From NCBI RefSeq assembly GCF_017591425.1, contig NW_024466218.1, forward strand, positions 10,926,001 through 10,990,000: a DNA stretch of 64,000 bases, given 5' to 3'. Shown here piece by piece: positions 1-10,840 of this stretch. A program made the translations under genes and the position numbers. The notes below the pieces were generated by a model. It was given only the letters and a program-made list of their open reading frames with translations, ran no database searches and was not told where the DNA came from. This DNA comes from Ochotona curzoniae (taxonomy: Eukaryota; Chordata; Mammalia; Lagomorpha; Ochotonidae). The stretch's first letter is position 1. Every line of letters starts with the position of its first letter.

Positions 1-1236
1 TCTGTAAGTTGCCTACTATCGACACAGGAAAAAATGAAATGACTAATTATGAGATTATTGAGATAACAGCATACTGGTATAAAAGGTTGTAGATAAAACA
101 TAAGCAAGAAGATTATAAACAGCAAGATCTGGATCAAACTTTCTAAGAAAAAATTAGGAAGCAGCTGTAATGTTATTTTGGTTTGATAAAGGGAGAAAAT
201 GCTGATGTAAATGGTAAGGAATCTGCCAGAAAATCGCTATTTGTGAAATGAGTAAAATAAGGCAGAAACAGTCAACATTAGACTGTAAACTGAATATCCA
301 TATCAGAAAGAACTAAAGCAAAGCTGGAAGCATTCTTTAACTCAAGACATATCACAAACATATTCTGAGTAAGAAAGATTTTCTATAAAATGCAACCTGC
401 TCTGTTTGGAATGCCATAACACTGAGAAAAAAAAGTACTACATCGATGGAAAAAGAAGCCTGAACTATCAACATGTGGTACCACTACCCACCCAAAAGAA
501 GAGGTAAGAATCAAGTCTCATTGAAACATTTCCTGCAGTCTCAAACCTTAACAAATGAAGGTACAGTTCACAAGGCAATCACCAGCACTCAGGAGAGTGA
601 CAGAGTAAATGATTAACAAAAGGATATTAGGGAAGAAAGCTAGCAGACACACACGGGGAAAGGGGATTTGTGAAACCTGGCAACGTGAGATGTGTGCATG
701 AAGGGTGAGTGGAACAAATGGCATACTTTTCCAAAGGATGGCAAAGAAGAGACTGCTGAAATGAGACTCAGGAAAACATGCAATGTAATGTTCATTCTGA
801 AATTAAGTTAAAGGACCCAAACAGAGGCCCAGGTCCCCTCTGGCCTGGCCCAGTCTGGCCACTGGGGACAGAAGCCAGCAGACTGAGGAGTTCTTTCCTT
901 GCTTTTCCCTCTTTCTGTACTATTCTGCCACTCAAACACTTAAAAAAAAAAAAAAGCAAAGTTGAAAATAGCTACAAATTCAGAGAATCTCCAGTGATAT
1001 ACAATACACTAAGAGGAGAGGCTTCAAATCAGCTAATTATACCAGTAGATCAGACAGAATTCTGAAAGTAAAAGAAGATAAATAAACAATAATATATGCA
1101 CAATATAGAGGAACCTGGTCTATCTACATACATGCATTCTCAAAACAAGGCAGCTGCCAGCCTGACATGGCAAGGTCTGCAAAAAGTCTGAATGGGAAGA
1201 AAAGGCTAAAGATGCTAATCTCTAAGAAATGAAAGA

Positions 1237-1571
1237 CTGGGTCCAGCGGCATGACCTAGCGGCTAAAGTCCTCGCCTTGAACACACCGGGATCCCAAATG
1301 GGCGCCGGTTCTAATCCCGGCAGCTCCACTTCCCATCCAGCTTCCTGCTTGTGGCCTGCGAAAGCAGCAGAGGACAGCCCAAAGCCTCGGGACCCTGCAC
1401 CCGCGTGGGAGACCTGGAAAAAGTTCCCGGCTCCTGGCTCCGGATTGGCACAGCACTGGCCGTTGTGGTCACTTGGGGAGTGAATAACTGGATGGACGAT
1501 CTTCCTCTCTGCCTGTCCTCCTTTCATATCTGTCTTTCCGATAAAAATAAATTAATCTTAAAAAGAAAAAA
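1237..1571 (+). mobile_element. Lagomorph C-type SINE
   Basis: A full-length copy: GGTCCAGCGGC head, B-box-like GGTTCTAATCCC, AATAAATTAATC tail. A 10-base target-site duplication AAATGAAAGA lies at 1227-1236 and 1572-1581. Confidence 0.93.
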
Positions 1572-1925
1572 AAATGAAAGATACTGTAGTAGTAATATAG
1601 TGGAACTTGGTGAGAGGGTAAGGGACATCCCAGGGCCTAGGGAACTGTATCATAAAATGATAGTAATAATAATAAAAAGTAGTAAAATAAAAAAAAAATT
1701 GTCTATATATATATGACATTCACTTATTCTGTAATTTTGAATGAGGAAGACTGGAAACTTTTTACATATAGAAATATTCATTTTCTTGTAAGTTTGCAGT
1801 AATGCTTGGTACGCAGAAAAATGATGGAAAAAGGCAATAAAGTTCTGCTTGTTTCAGTTTGTTGTTCTTACATTAAAACAAAACAACCCTCCCACCCCCC
1901 GAAAAAAATAAAAGAAGTGAAAAAG

Positions 1926-2228
1926 GGGCCAGCGTGATGGCACAATACGAATGCTCCACCTCCAGCACCGGCACTTTTATATGAGCACTGGTAAAGTCCC
2001 AGCTGCTCCACTTCCAATCCAGCTCCCTGCTAACGGCCTGGCAAAGCAGTGGAATATAGTCCAAAGCCTTGGACCCCTATACCTACATGGGAGACCTGGA
2101 GGAAACTTGTAGCTCCCAGCTTCAGATCAACCCAGCTCTGGCCCTTGCAGCCATCTGGAGAATGAACCAGCAGACAGATCTCTCTGTCTCTCCCAACTGT
2201 TCCAAGCAAAAATAAATCTTAAAAATTA
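1926..2228 (+). mobile_element. C-type SINE, older copy
   Basis: Head GGGGCCAGCGTGATGGCAC, SINE body (AGCTCCCTGCTAACGGCC), tail AAATAAATCTT. Diverged from the young subfamily. Confidence 0.88.
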
Positions 2229-2336
2229 AAGTAAGCAAATGAACTGCTGTGTCTAGGGACTTAGGTTAAGAGAATCCTGCCCCCCAACAGCACCATGATG
2301 AGAACAGCCCACAGCACAGCACTGGCCACTTCTCAC

Positions 2337-2484
2337 CACAGTGCCTGAGCGAATGCAGCTCCCAGGACGCCCACTTGAGCTGGTTCTCCACAGCGTCAAG
2401 CTCAGAGCTGGGTAATCCTGGAGCTTCTTCTGGAGACACTATTTCCTCTACCAGCACTTCCCGCTTGCGCCGCCGAAGAGAAAC
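2337..2484 (-). CDS. ZNF24: ZNF24 coding exon 2 of 3 (linker exon)
   Basis: This 148-base exon encodes residues 141-189 plus the first base of codon 190. It starts after the acceptor TTTCCCTGCAG with VSLRRRKREVLVEE and ends SWELHSLRHC, then G|GTGAGA. The text is almost the same as the human ZNF24 linker between the SCAN domain and the fingers. The basic RRRKR run may act in nuclear targeting, which is inference. Phase 0 in and phase 1 out match the equivalent exon of ZNF396. The terminal exon carrying the zinc fingers is not found in bases 1-2336, so it should lie beyond the left edge. The gene is incomplete here because of the window, not through visible damage. Confidence 0.95.
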
Positions 2485-2594
2485 CTGCAGGGAAGATTTG
2501 GTTCAGCTGAAAAGCAATTTTGATGAGAATCGGAACAAAACACATGTAAGAAACCACGCAAAACCTATGCACGCAAATTAAAGCTTGTGGGGGA

Positions 2595-2875
2595 AAGGGG
2601 TTGGCATTTGGTCCAGAGGTACAGTTCCCACATCCCTGCTCTAACTACCTGTTTCAGCTCTGCTCTCCATCTCAGCTTCCTGCTAACATGTACCCTCCAA
2701 GGCTGCAAGTGACGACGGCTCCAGTTGGGACCCTGCCACCCAGGTGAGGGAACCGCACTGAGCCCTGGGCTCCCAGCCCTCATCGCAAGCATTCAGTTAA
2801 GTAAACTGCTGGATGGGGGCTCTGGGTCTCTCTCTACCTCTTACACACTTTTTAATGGAAAATATAATTAAAAGG
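2595..2875 (+). mobile_element. C-type SINE, very old copy
   Basis: The order of weak matches (GGGGTTGGCATTTGGT, CAGCTTCCTGCTAACATGTACC, GGGACCCTGCC, AACTGCTGGATGGGGGC) follows the SINE body. Too decayed for exact ends. Confidence 0.5.
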
Positions 2876-2936
2876 CACTTTCTTTGAAATCCATTCAAAT
2901 TCCCATGAACTTTTTGATGACCCCTCATACACACAG

Positions 2937-3057
2937 ATTGCAAAACTGGCACCAACATAAAACTATCATTTTCCATTCTGAAACATCTTCTAATTGCAAA
3001 ACTGGCACCAACATAAAACTATCATTTTCCATTCTGAAACATCTAATTGCAAAACAG
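2937..3057. repeat. 56-bp tandem repeat, about 2.2 copies
   Basis: A unit beginning ATTGCAAAACTGGCACC starts at 2937 and 2993 with essentially identical text. A third, partial copy starts at 3046 after a shortened 53-base period. It lies in ZNF24 intron 2, about 130 bases beyond the SCAN exon donor. Confidence 0.95.
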
Positions 3058-3189
3058 CACAAATAACAGGAAGCAGCAGGGAGAGGGGAGAAGGCATCAA
3101 CCTAAGTCTGATTGAAAAAAAATCAATTTAGCAGATTCGCCTACTACAATGCCAGCACTTCTAACCCAGCGACGTGGCCTGAGGCTCAC

Positions 3190-3609
3190 CGGCTGCCCAG
3201 GGTCATCGAGTTCACTCTCCAACTCCTCCAGCACCGTCACTGCCTCCTCCCCATTCTCGGGATGATGCTCTCGAACCCACGTCTGGAGCTCCTTGGGCAG
3301 GATGGCCACAAACTGCTCCAGCACGACCAGCTCCAAGATCTGTTCTTTCGTGTGCGTCTCTGGCCTCAGCCACAAGCGGCAAAGTTCTCGAAGCTGGCTC
3401 ACGGCTTCACGGGGCCCTGGGGAATCCTGGTATCCGAACTGCCGGAATCGCTGTCGGAAAACCTCGGGCTCAGGGAGATGGCCCCAGGGGATGCTCGAGC
3501 CCTCTTCACCAGCGGGGTCCTCCTCCAACTTCACTCGCAGAATTTTTTCCTCTTCATCTGGGTTTGGGATGATAAGTATGGCGTCTTCTTCCACGGACTG
3601 TGCTGACAT
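3190..3609 (-). CDS. ZNF24: ZNF24 coding exon 1 of 3 (SCAN-domain exon)
   Basis: This exon encodes residues 1-140 of ZNF24 (ZSCAN3), a nuclear SCAN-C2H2 zinc-finger regulator. In the family the SCAN domain is a dimerisation module; ZNF24 is known mainly as a repressor. The frame begins [10 protein letters not shown]. An acidic N-terminus contains VKLE at residues 26-29, a match to the SUMO consensus. The SCAN domain covers about residues 50-132 ([10 protein letters not shown], then [40 protein letters not shown]). The start is the first ATG after a good acceptor and matches the human start as I recall it. Coding sequence stops at a CCG|GTGAGC donor at 3190, giving exactly 140 codons, phase 0. 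The open frame runs on to 3097 but that tail is intronic. The protein looks nearly identical to human ZNF24, so the gene is probably intact and constrained. Confidence 0.96.
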
Positions 3610-3668
3610 TCTGATTTACAATACTTTAAGACAATCAAGGCAAGAGATGAGCCTCTTCACAGGCACCC
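3610..3668 (-). other. ZNF24: ZNF24 5' UTR part of the SCAN exon, with acceptor
   Basis: On the minus strand a pyrimidine-rich tract ending in TTGTGCTTCAG abuts position 3668. This leaves 59 bases of untranslated leader before the ATG at 3607-3609. It is a good acceptor for joining a noncoding first exon from the CpG island about 2 kb upstream. Confidence 0.7.
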
Positions 3669-5200
3669 CTGAAGCACAAGAAATAAAAGATACAAAAAAT
3701 GACCAAAAAGCCTGAGAATCTGGACTTAAAAAAGAAGTAAACGATGCTTGCTCTTTAACTGAATTAACATTTTAATCAGTAACTTACACCAGGAACCTGA
3801 AACCACAGCTCATGGCCAAAACCAGCCTTCTACTTCTGTAATAATGCTTGTACCAAGAATATTTTTCATATTTTTAAAATATTTCATTATATGAAAATGA
3901 CAGGAAATTAAAATGCCCATGTCCAGAAATAATTTTATTTGTTCATGATTCACATTACAACAGTAGAGCTGGCAGAACCAAGTAATTTCAACAGAAAAGA
4001 GAATAGGCCTGAACGGCCTAATAGTTACTAACTGTCCCAGCACAGAAAAAGCTGCAAGTTCAACAAGCCCTATTTCAACAACCAAATGAATGGAAACAAG
4101 CAACCAGCACAGTGGCTAAGACACCCACATCTCCTGCTGGATGTGACGCTCACTCCGGATTCCAGCTTCCTGCAAACACAGGCCCCGGGAGGCAGCAGGC
4201 AGCACCGAGGGTTCCTGTAAGAGGCTCCTGACCCTCCCCTGGGAGACCAGGACCAAGCTCCCGCTCAAGCCTAACTCCAGTCCAGCTGCTGTGCACATCT
4301 GGGGTGGTAACTGGTGGACGGGAGGTCTGTTGCCCCCTATCTTTTTGAAAAGAAACTACAATAAAGGCTCTTGCCCAGGATTTCCCTTGCTTCTTTCCTT
4401 TTGACGGACCCTAGCGCTTCCGCTGTGCCTCATCGCATCCACTTCAAACTCTTAGGCCAAACTCTTAGGGACAAACGCTTACAGAAATAAAAGTAGTAGC
4501 TCAACCTCCCTCACTGTGGCCCCAGAACACTGTCTTTGCAAGTAAGGACTGGGGTTCCAACACACTTAGATCAACCCAATCAATGACCACGTGTTTCTTA
4601 GAAGGCATTTCCAAAACTCCTTTGACTTAAAATACACGTGAAAACACATTCACTTGCTCCTAACAGATCACAGCATTTTAAAATCAATTAATATTGAAAA
4701 ACATTCTGTACAGTATGAAGGTATTACATCACAAACATGTATGAACTTATAATGGTGGGCATTAATCATGGCAAATCCCACTAAGAAAAAGCATTTTCGT
4801 AACCGCCTTAAGTTTCTGCAGTCGTCCAGAATCTTGTCCTTACGCGGAGGGAAAGTTCTGCCCTCAGTATTCGCACAGTCCCAACGTTGCCTCTTCGCCA
4901 CGCAGCGCCTCTCTGCATTTCCTGAGGACCCCAGGAATCTGAACAGCACTAACTTAGATACATTCTACTGTAATTCGATCAAGGGGGACAACAGCAATCA
5001 ACGAACACCTTACTAGGGAATACACAGGAGCATAATTAAATACCTTAAGCAGCGGTGGCTTTATAAACGCATCTGGCCAGCAGTGTCATTCGCTCCCATT
5101 CTAGAACCTTACTGTATCAACCCCTCAAACAACTGAGTATCAAAGACATGTCTTTTCCTCTGGTCTGACGTCCCAGCGTCAGGAAGCAGGGCGCTGGGAG
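3669..5200 (-). other. ZNF24: ZNF24 intron 1 (approximate)
   Basis: Sequence between the SCAN exon acceptor and the CpG island. It holds one old SINE at about 4100-4375. The rest (3700-4090 and 4380-5200) shows no feature I recognise. The right end is uncertain because the exon 1 donor was not fixed. Confidence 0.55.
4100..4375 (+). mobile_element. C-type SINE, old copy
   Basis: CAACCAGCACAGTGGCTAAGAC head, CAGCTTCCTGCAAAC body and an ACAATAAAGG end, in SINE order, within ZNF24 intron 1. Confidence 0.55.
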
Positions 5201-5219
5201 CGCCTAGGCCGGATGGCAG

Positions 5220-6000
5220 GTCCTAAGTGATCTCCTCACCTCACAGACACACACAACGTACCCTACTCCTGCCCCGACGTCCTCCAGATCCCTGTCGAGG
5301 CAGCGGATTTCAGAGAACTACACACAGGCTGTCCCGGGATCTGCGGCCTATCTGCCCGCTGCGACGGGACTACAACTCCCGACAGCCCCGCGCAAGATCC
5401 GCCCAGGCCCCGCCTCTGCCCGAAACGGCTCCCAGAACCCTCCGCGACACGCCAGGGCCTCGAAATAGAACAAAACGGGCGGTGGGGGAGGGGTCGGGGA
5501 GGGTCGCGGAGGACATCGGGGACGGAGGGCTCTCCGCGCCCGTCGGGGCCCGAAGGCGGCTTCCCGGCTCCTCCTTGCCACCCCTGAGCACCCGGGCTCG
5601 GCGAGCGCGGCCTTTGCCCCGCCCGCACCTCCCAGGAAGCGGAGGAAAGCTCTGCGTCGCGGGAGGGCCCAGGCCGTAGCTCGGCGCTCCCGCCTCAGCC
5701 CCGTCCCCCGACTCCCGCACAGACCTCTGGCTCAGGAACCGCTGTAGCTTCGCAGTCCGCGGTCGACGCAGAAACGCCGCTCCCGACCCGTTTTCCCAGA
5801 AACCCCGAGCGCGAACTGCTTCCGGTCTGCAGGCCCGAGGAGGCGGAGGAAGGCCAAGCCCCGCGTTGCCATGGAGACGGGCCCTGCGCGGGGGCGGGGC
5901 GGGTCTGCTGACAATGGGCGCTTTGAGGCTGCGCTTGGCCCCGCGCCTCCGCTCCGGGAGAGACCGGGAGCGGGAAGAAAAGGGCTGGACCCCTAAGGTC
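5220..6000 (-). promoter_or_regulatory. ZNF24: ZNF24 CpG-island promoter and noncoding first exon
   Basis: A GC- and CpG-dense block upstream of the ZNF24 SCAN exon; the flanks are AT-rich. At 5819-5825 lies CTTCCGG (minus strand GACCGGAAGC, an ETS/GABP-type site). At 5865-5878 lies GTTGCCATGGAGAC (minus strand GTCTCCATGGCAAC, close to the RFX X-box palindrome). GC boxes (GGGGCGGGGC) follow at about 5890. Transcription should run leftwards from about 5.7-5.9 kb. Candidate exon 1 donors on the minus strand lie near 5626 and 5240; I cannot choose between them. Long frames across the block on both strands are compositional. Confidence 0.8.
5865..5878 (-). promoter_or_regulatory. X-box-like (RFX) motif, ZNF24 promoter
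   Basis: Minus strand GTCTCCATGGCAAC. The GGCAAC half is canonical and the other half has one mismatch to the RFX consensus. It sits 46 bases from the ETS-type site at 5819-5825. The same 14-mer occurs in the ZNF396 promoter. Confidence 0.7.
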
Positions 6001-7216
6001 GGCCTTAGTTGGGCAAGCCGTTTCACATGCACTACCTCCTGTGTACACAGTAATGCCGAGAAGTGATAGAAGTGATATTTATGAAAGCTTTACCACACTG
6101 TGCCCGCTGCTGTCCCTGTCACTGTATGTACCGTAGTGTTCATATTTCACGGTACCTCGCTGGTAAACAAGAATTGAAACCAATACCAGGGCTGTCCCTC
6201 TGGCTCTCACCAGCCTTGCCACAAAGCGTTGTTATGACCAGGGTATTTCAGGGAAATCAATATGACAGGTTAGGAGCCCTGGCGGTGGTGTCGCAGTGCG
6301 ATGCCAGAACCTGTAGTCATCTTCTAACTCCAAGCTGGCTGTTTTACACCAGAAAACAGCGTGCATGTGATGACAACGTCAACCAGATCGCCTTTGTAAA
6401 GGTCCTGTTACCTCATGGAGCATACGGACACTGGCGTTGCCTGCCTGCGTCCCCAACTCTGAACTCTCGGGTCGCAGTCTCGTGGCCCCAAAAGTCCCGG
6501 GTCTCCTCACGGGAGCCTTCTCCCCTCCACCCCTGCCATGTCGTTGTAAGGAGCTGTGTACTGGCTTGGTGTGTAAGGGCCATGAGGACATGGCTCCTGT
6601 ATGTCCCGTTTAGCACGCTGTCCCCACCTAGTCCCGGGATGCCGTCTGCCTTGCACGGAGAGCACTCAGTATCTTTCTGGAACGTTTAGGAATGTGTGGC
6701 CTGCTGGCTGCCTTGCTGCCCACGCTAGCTCCGAGGTCGGACACAGGAGATCTCCCCCAGGACCCTTGCTATTTCAGGCTTTCCAGAAGCATCTCAGGGC
6801 CCGTCAGCCTTTCATCTCCCTCTGTCAAGTGTCGCTCGCTGGATTCATGAACTGGAGAGCAAGTGGTACAGCGCTGCTTTTCACCATGACCAGAGCAGTT
6901 TTTGCCAGCCCCCTGCTGAAGCTTTTTAATCCTTTGAGACAACCAGAAACCCAGCCTTTCCATGCTCCTGCTTGGCCCCTGTTCCAACCCTTCCCCCTTC
7001 CCTAAAGGGCTAGTTCAAGGCATTTTTGTTTTGGTTGGGTTTAGGGTTGAAGTTTTTGTATCTAATTAACGTTGGGGGGGGGGGGGAGAGGCAAACAAAT
7101 ACTTGAGGAAGTTAAAAGTGTTTGAAAAATTTGCAAAACCTTTGGCCTGTGATTCCCTGTTCTGTTCTCACTATTCTTTCTAAAATAGTAAGTGTAGTCC
7201 ACAATGTGACAGTCCT
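6001..7216. other. Intergenic stretch upstream of ZNF24; possible L2/MIR remnant
   Basis: No gene recognised. Text near 6560-6690 (CATGAGGACATGGCTCCTGTATG, then an end like the L2/MIR GCACTCAGTA motif) may be an L2 3' remnant. The 208-codon plus frame at 6063-6689 has no recognisable domain and is not called. Confidence 0.35.
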
Positions 7217-7226
7217 CATTAATTTG

Positions 7227-7558
7227 TTTTTTTTTTTTAAGATTTATTTATTTAATTGGAAAGGCAGATGTACAGAGAGGAGAAGAGACAGAGAGGAAGA
7301 TCTTCCATCCAATGGTTCACTCCCCAGGTGGCCGCCACGGCCAGTGCTGCACCATCCAGCCAGGAGCCAAGAACTTCTTGCCGGGTCTCCTGTGCCGGTG
7401 CAGGGTCCCAAGGCTTTGGGTCGTCCTCGACGGCCTTCCCAGGCCACATGCAGGGAGCTGGATGGGAATTGGATCAGCCGGGATTAAAACCGGCACCCAT
7501 ATGGGATCCTGGTACGTTCAAGATGAGGACCTTAACCATTGTGCTATTGTGCCAGGCC
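7227..7558 (-). mobile_element. C-type SINE
   Basis: Reversed full copy (poly-T, AAGATTTATTTATTTAATTGG at left; GTGCCAGGCC at right). Target-site duplication CATTAATTTG at 7217-7226 and 7559-7568. Confidence 0.93.
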
Positions 7559-7576
7559 CATTAATTTGCTTTTTTA

Positions 7577-7866
7577 AATGATGTGTTTTATTTATTTGAA
7601 AGAGTCATAGAGACCAAGGGAAAGACACAGAGTGAGTGGGCTCCACCTGCTGGTTCACTCTACAGAGAGCCTCAGTGGCCAGGGCTCTGGGTGGCTCTGG
7701 GTCTCCTGTGTGGGTCAAGGAACCCAGGCGCTTGGTCCACCTTACACTACTTTCCTGGGAAACACTACAGGGAGCTGAATGAGAAGCAGAGCAGGCAGGA
7801 ATTGAACCTCTACATGGGACCCCAGCACTGCAGGCAGCAGCTTTACCCCTACGCCACAACGGCTCC
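7577..7866 (-). mobile_element. C-type SINE, older copy
   Basis: Reversed SINE with TTTATTTATTTGAAAGAGTC at left and CGCCACAACGGCTCC at right, directly beside the previous copy. Confidence 0.85.
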
Positions 7867-8373
7867 GATGTATTCTTTATAACATAGGGACAAACAACAC
7901 CCACTTTTAAACATTCTGAACCCTACTAGGTGGGCATTTCCCTGAATGTTGGTCCTTCTTGCCATATTAAATCGAGACCCTCATGATTCTGTTGGCAAAC
8001 TCAGGGTAGGGAACAAGTGTCACCGCATTGACTAGGCCAGACCTGAACAGCAGCTGACCTGAGTCTTAACAAAACACCTTGCAATCCCCCTGGAACCTGA
8101 GAACATGGGGGACTTACAAGCAGCTACTAACAGGCCCTGTTTTCTAAGGGGGCTTACAGGAGGCACTTTCTCACTGCTTCCTGGGTTCTGGTGAGGCTTT
8201 CGGTCCCCCTCCCGAGACCACAGTTGTAGATCACAGAAAGACCTACCTGCAATATGGCTGTAACCCTGACAGTTGGCAATTCTTGTTGCAGTCATCTGAC
8301 CACGTTGTTTTGGTGTCATTTTGTTGTGTGACAAAAGCACACACACAAGTAGCTGGCATCTGGCTATGTCTTT

Positions 8374-8702
8374 TTTTCTTAAAGATTTATTTTTATTGAA
8401 AGGCAGATTTATGGAGAGAAGGAGCTGCAGATAGAAAGATCTTCCATCCTCTGGTTCACTCCCCAAGTGGCTACAACGACCAGAGCTGAGCTGATCCAAA
8501 ACCAAGTGCCTGGAGCCTCCTTTGGGTCTCCCACATGGGTGCAGGCTGCCAAGGCTTTGAGCCATCCTCTACTGCCTTCTAAGGCCACAAGCAGGGAGCT
8601 AGATGGGAAGTGAACACCTCAAACATGGAACCAGCACCCATATTGTATTCTGGCACGTGCAAGGCAAGGATTTAGATGCTGGGTCATTGCATTGAGCCCA
8701 CT
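8374..8702 (-). mobile_element. C-type SINE
   Basis: Reversed copy with TTAAAGATTTATTTTTATTG at left and ATTGAGCCC at right. Target-site duplication TATGTCTTT at 8365-8373 and 8703-8711. A 177-codon frame runs through it by chance. Confidence 0.9.
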
Positions 8703-9329
8703 TATGTCTTTCAATCTTGCAATGTTACCAAAATTATCACCCATTAATGAATGGTCAAACAAACAATGGATAACTACCTCTCCAGAGAGCTTGATACATA
8801 TAAAATGAAGATCTAATTATCTTAACTTTGCCTTCTTGCTAGAGGCAGACCGTGCAGATTTACTGCACTTAAATAAGGTAGTTAGCTGAGAGGGAAGGCA
8901 GGCACCCAAGACAGAGGAGTGAGGTGAGAACAGTTTGCATACTGCAGAAAAGCGCAGACCTTCAGATGTGAAGTTATCAAAGCCCACCCGTGAGCCACCT
9001 TTCCTAGCATTCTCAAGCTTTCAGATACGAAGTATCTCCCTTTAGGCACTTTGCATGTAGCATTATAACATTTCTATTTTAGCAAATAGATGTACTGCCC
9101 CAGGAATCTGTGTTGCCAGGAACTGAAAACAAAGCTCTGGCAGATGTTGGCATCTCCCATGTAAAGCTCTCCCTTTCAACTGCTAACATACCCAGATCTT
9201 TGGGATTTGGAAAGGAAGGCAACAACATTATTACCCGGCTATGGGTAATATGGGCTATGGGTAATTCTTTTTTTAAAAATTTCATTTGTCTAATTTATTG
9301 ACATAAAGTTGCTGATAATATTTTCAAAA

Positions 9330-9637
9330 TCTTATTATTACGAAAAAGTTACAGAAAGGGAGAGGGAAAGACAGAGAATCTTCCATCTACTAATTCACTC
9401 TCCAAATGGCTACAACTGCCAGGACTGAGCGAGGTTGAACCCAGGGTCCAAGAGCATCTTTTGAGTCTCCCACATGGGTGCAGGGGCACAAGCACCTGGG
9501 CTATCTTCCACTGCTTTTCCAATCGTATTAGCAGGTGGCTGGGTCAGAAGTGGAGCTTCAGGGACACAAATTGGCGCCGATATGAGTTACTAGCACTGCA
9601 AGCGAAGACTTAACTTACTGTACCACAGCACCGGCTC
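9330..9637 (-). mobile_element. C-type SINE, older copy
   Basis: Reversed body (CTAATTCACTCTCCAAATGGC, CCCACATGGGTGCAGGG, CACAGCACCGGCTCC). The left end is blurred. Confidence 0.75.
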
Positions 9638-9714
9638 CTTCAGTGGTATTTTAGAAATCTAATTTCCAGTTCATTTCAGTATATATTTGTAAGTTGATTT
9701 TTGTGTGCTAGCTT

Positions 9715-9849
9715 TTGCTACAGACTGAATGCTCATGTCTCCCCAACATCCTTGTGTTGAAACCCTAATGTAATGAAATTTGAGGGTGGAACTTTGGAAA
9801 GATAATTGGATAATGAAGTATATGGAACTAATGGGGTATCCAAGACAGT

Positions 9850-9881
<32 letters not shown>

Positions 9882-10040
9882 TGTGTGTGTGTGTGTGTGT
9901 GATGTGAGGATACAGTGAGAGGGTTCCCGCTACAAAATAGGAAGAGGCCTTCACTAGAGCTGAATTAAGTGGTTCCAGTGTAAAGGTTTTCAAAATTTTC
10001 CCCATGCATCTTGGGTCTATCCTTCAGGTGTGCCACACAG
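9715..10040 (+). mobile_element. MaLR/MLT1-like LTR remnant
   Basis: The start GCTACAGACTGAATGCTCATG and the following GTTGAAACCCTAATG resemble the 5' end of MLT1-type solo LTRs. A compound microsatellite interrupts it. Old and noncoding. Confidence 0.65.
9849..9902. repeat. Compound microsatellite (GAT)n(GT)n
   Basis: About ten GAT units run straight into about ten GT units, inside the MLT1-like remnant. Confidence 0.97.
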
Positions 10041-10840
10041 CGAGCGGGCAGGCCAGGGCCTGAGCAGAGGTCAACCCGATAACTCCACGCTCAGTGCCTG
10101 TGCTCTGCTCCAGGGCCAGCCTAATGTACACACAGTTTGCAGGCAACTCAGACAGTTCATGTACAACTGCAGGGGATCACACTTGACCCCCATTCCCTTT
10201 GCGCTTTAAAGCTTGCTGGCTCCCTGGAGCTTCCTTACTGATCTTTCAGCTTTAAAGCTGGGGTTTAGCTTCCCCACTGTACTATTAACTTCTCCAAAGG
10301 CATCTGCCTCCTGGTCCAAGTAGCCAGAGGACAAGATAATAAAAAGCCATGGGAGACTTTTCACAGTATGCTCCTAGCAGTAAAGCAGTTCTTATCAGAG
10401 CAAAGGGCTGCCCTTCCTCTCGGTTACAGCTTTCTGTTACTATTGCTGCCACTGGGCTGCTGTTGCTGATGCTGCCAGAGTATCATCGGAGGTTGGTTAG
10501 CTAAAAAGGAAATGAAGGGAAAGCTATATGGGATTTCTCCCATTCCCCTGGACTCTGTGGAGCCCACTTTCCTACTCCCAGGGCCATAACAGACCACTTG
10601 TCATATAGCACTATGTGTGCTGCTGGGTTTCAGATGAACTTACTCAAGCGTAGGAGACAACAGGAAGAAAAAGACAACTCAGTGAATCGCTCATACGCTT
10701 TGGGGTTTATCTTTTTCTCAGTGGGTGTTAGAGGGCAGAGAAAGCTTACATCTCCTTACCTGGAACCAAAGCCTCTCCAATTTTTGTTTTTAATTACTCC
10801 TTCTGCTTAAGTTTCTCTTTTATTTTCCCCATAACTTTTT

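Larger units (their letters stand above)
1..2336 (-). other. ZNF24: ZNF24 intron 3 (partial), with two SINEs
   Basis: This is the part of the last intron of ZNF24 inside the window. No C2H2 linker motif (GEKP) and no frame resembling the terminal exon could be found. Bases 1-1226 are AT-rich and I recognise nothing in them. A SINE occupies 1237-1571 and an older one about 1926-2228. Confidence 0.7.
2485..3189 (-). other. ZNF24: ZNF24 intron 2
   Basis: A 705-base intron bounded by GTGAGC (donor, right) and CTGCAG (acceptor, left) on the minus strand. It holds an old SINE-like stretch at about 2595-2875 and a 56-base tandem duplication at 2937-3057. Confidence 0.85.

Noticed and set aside
3112..3606. 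164-codon plus-strand frame opposite the ZNF24 SCAN exon
   Set aside because: Mirror frame of a well-supported minus-strand coding exon.
5370..6032. 220-codon minus-strand frame across the ZNF24 CpG island
   Set aside because: Arg/Pro/Gly-rich text from GC-rich DNA, with long frames on both strands, no domain, and overlap with the promoter motifs.
6063..6689. 208-codon plus-strand frame upstream of ZNF24
   Set aside because: No recognisable domain, no splice or promoter support on this strand, and the right part resembles an old L2/MIR remnant.
8032..8565. 177-codon minus frame
   Set aside because: Its first part is translated SINE sequence and the rest has no recognisable similarity.
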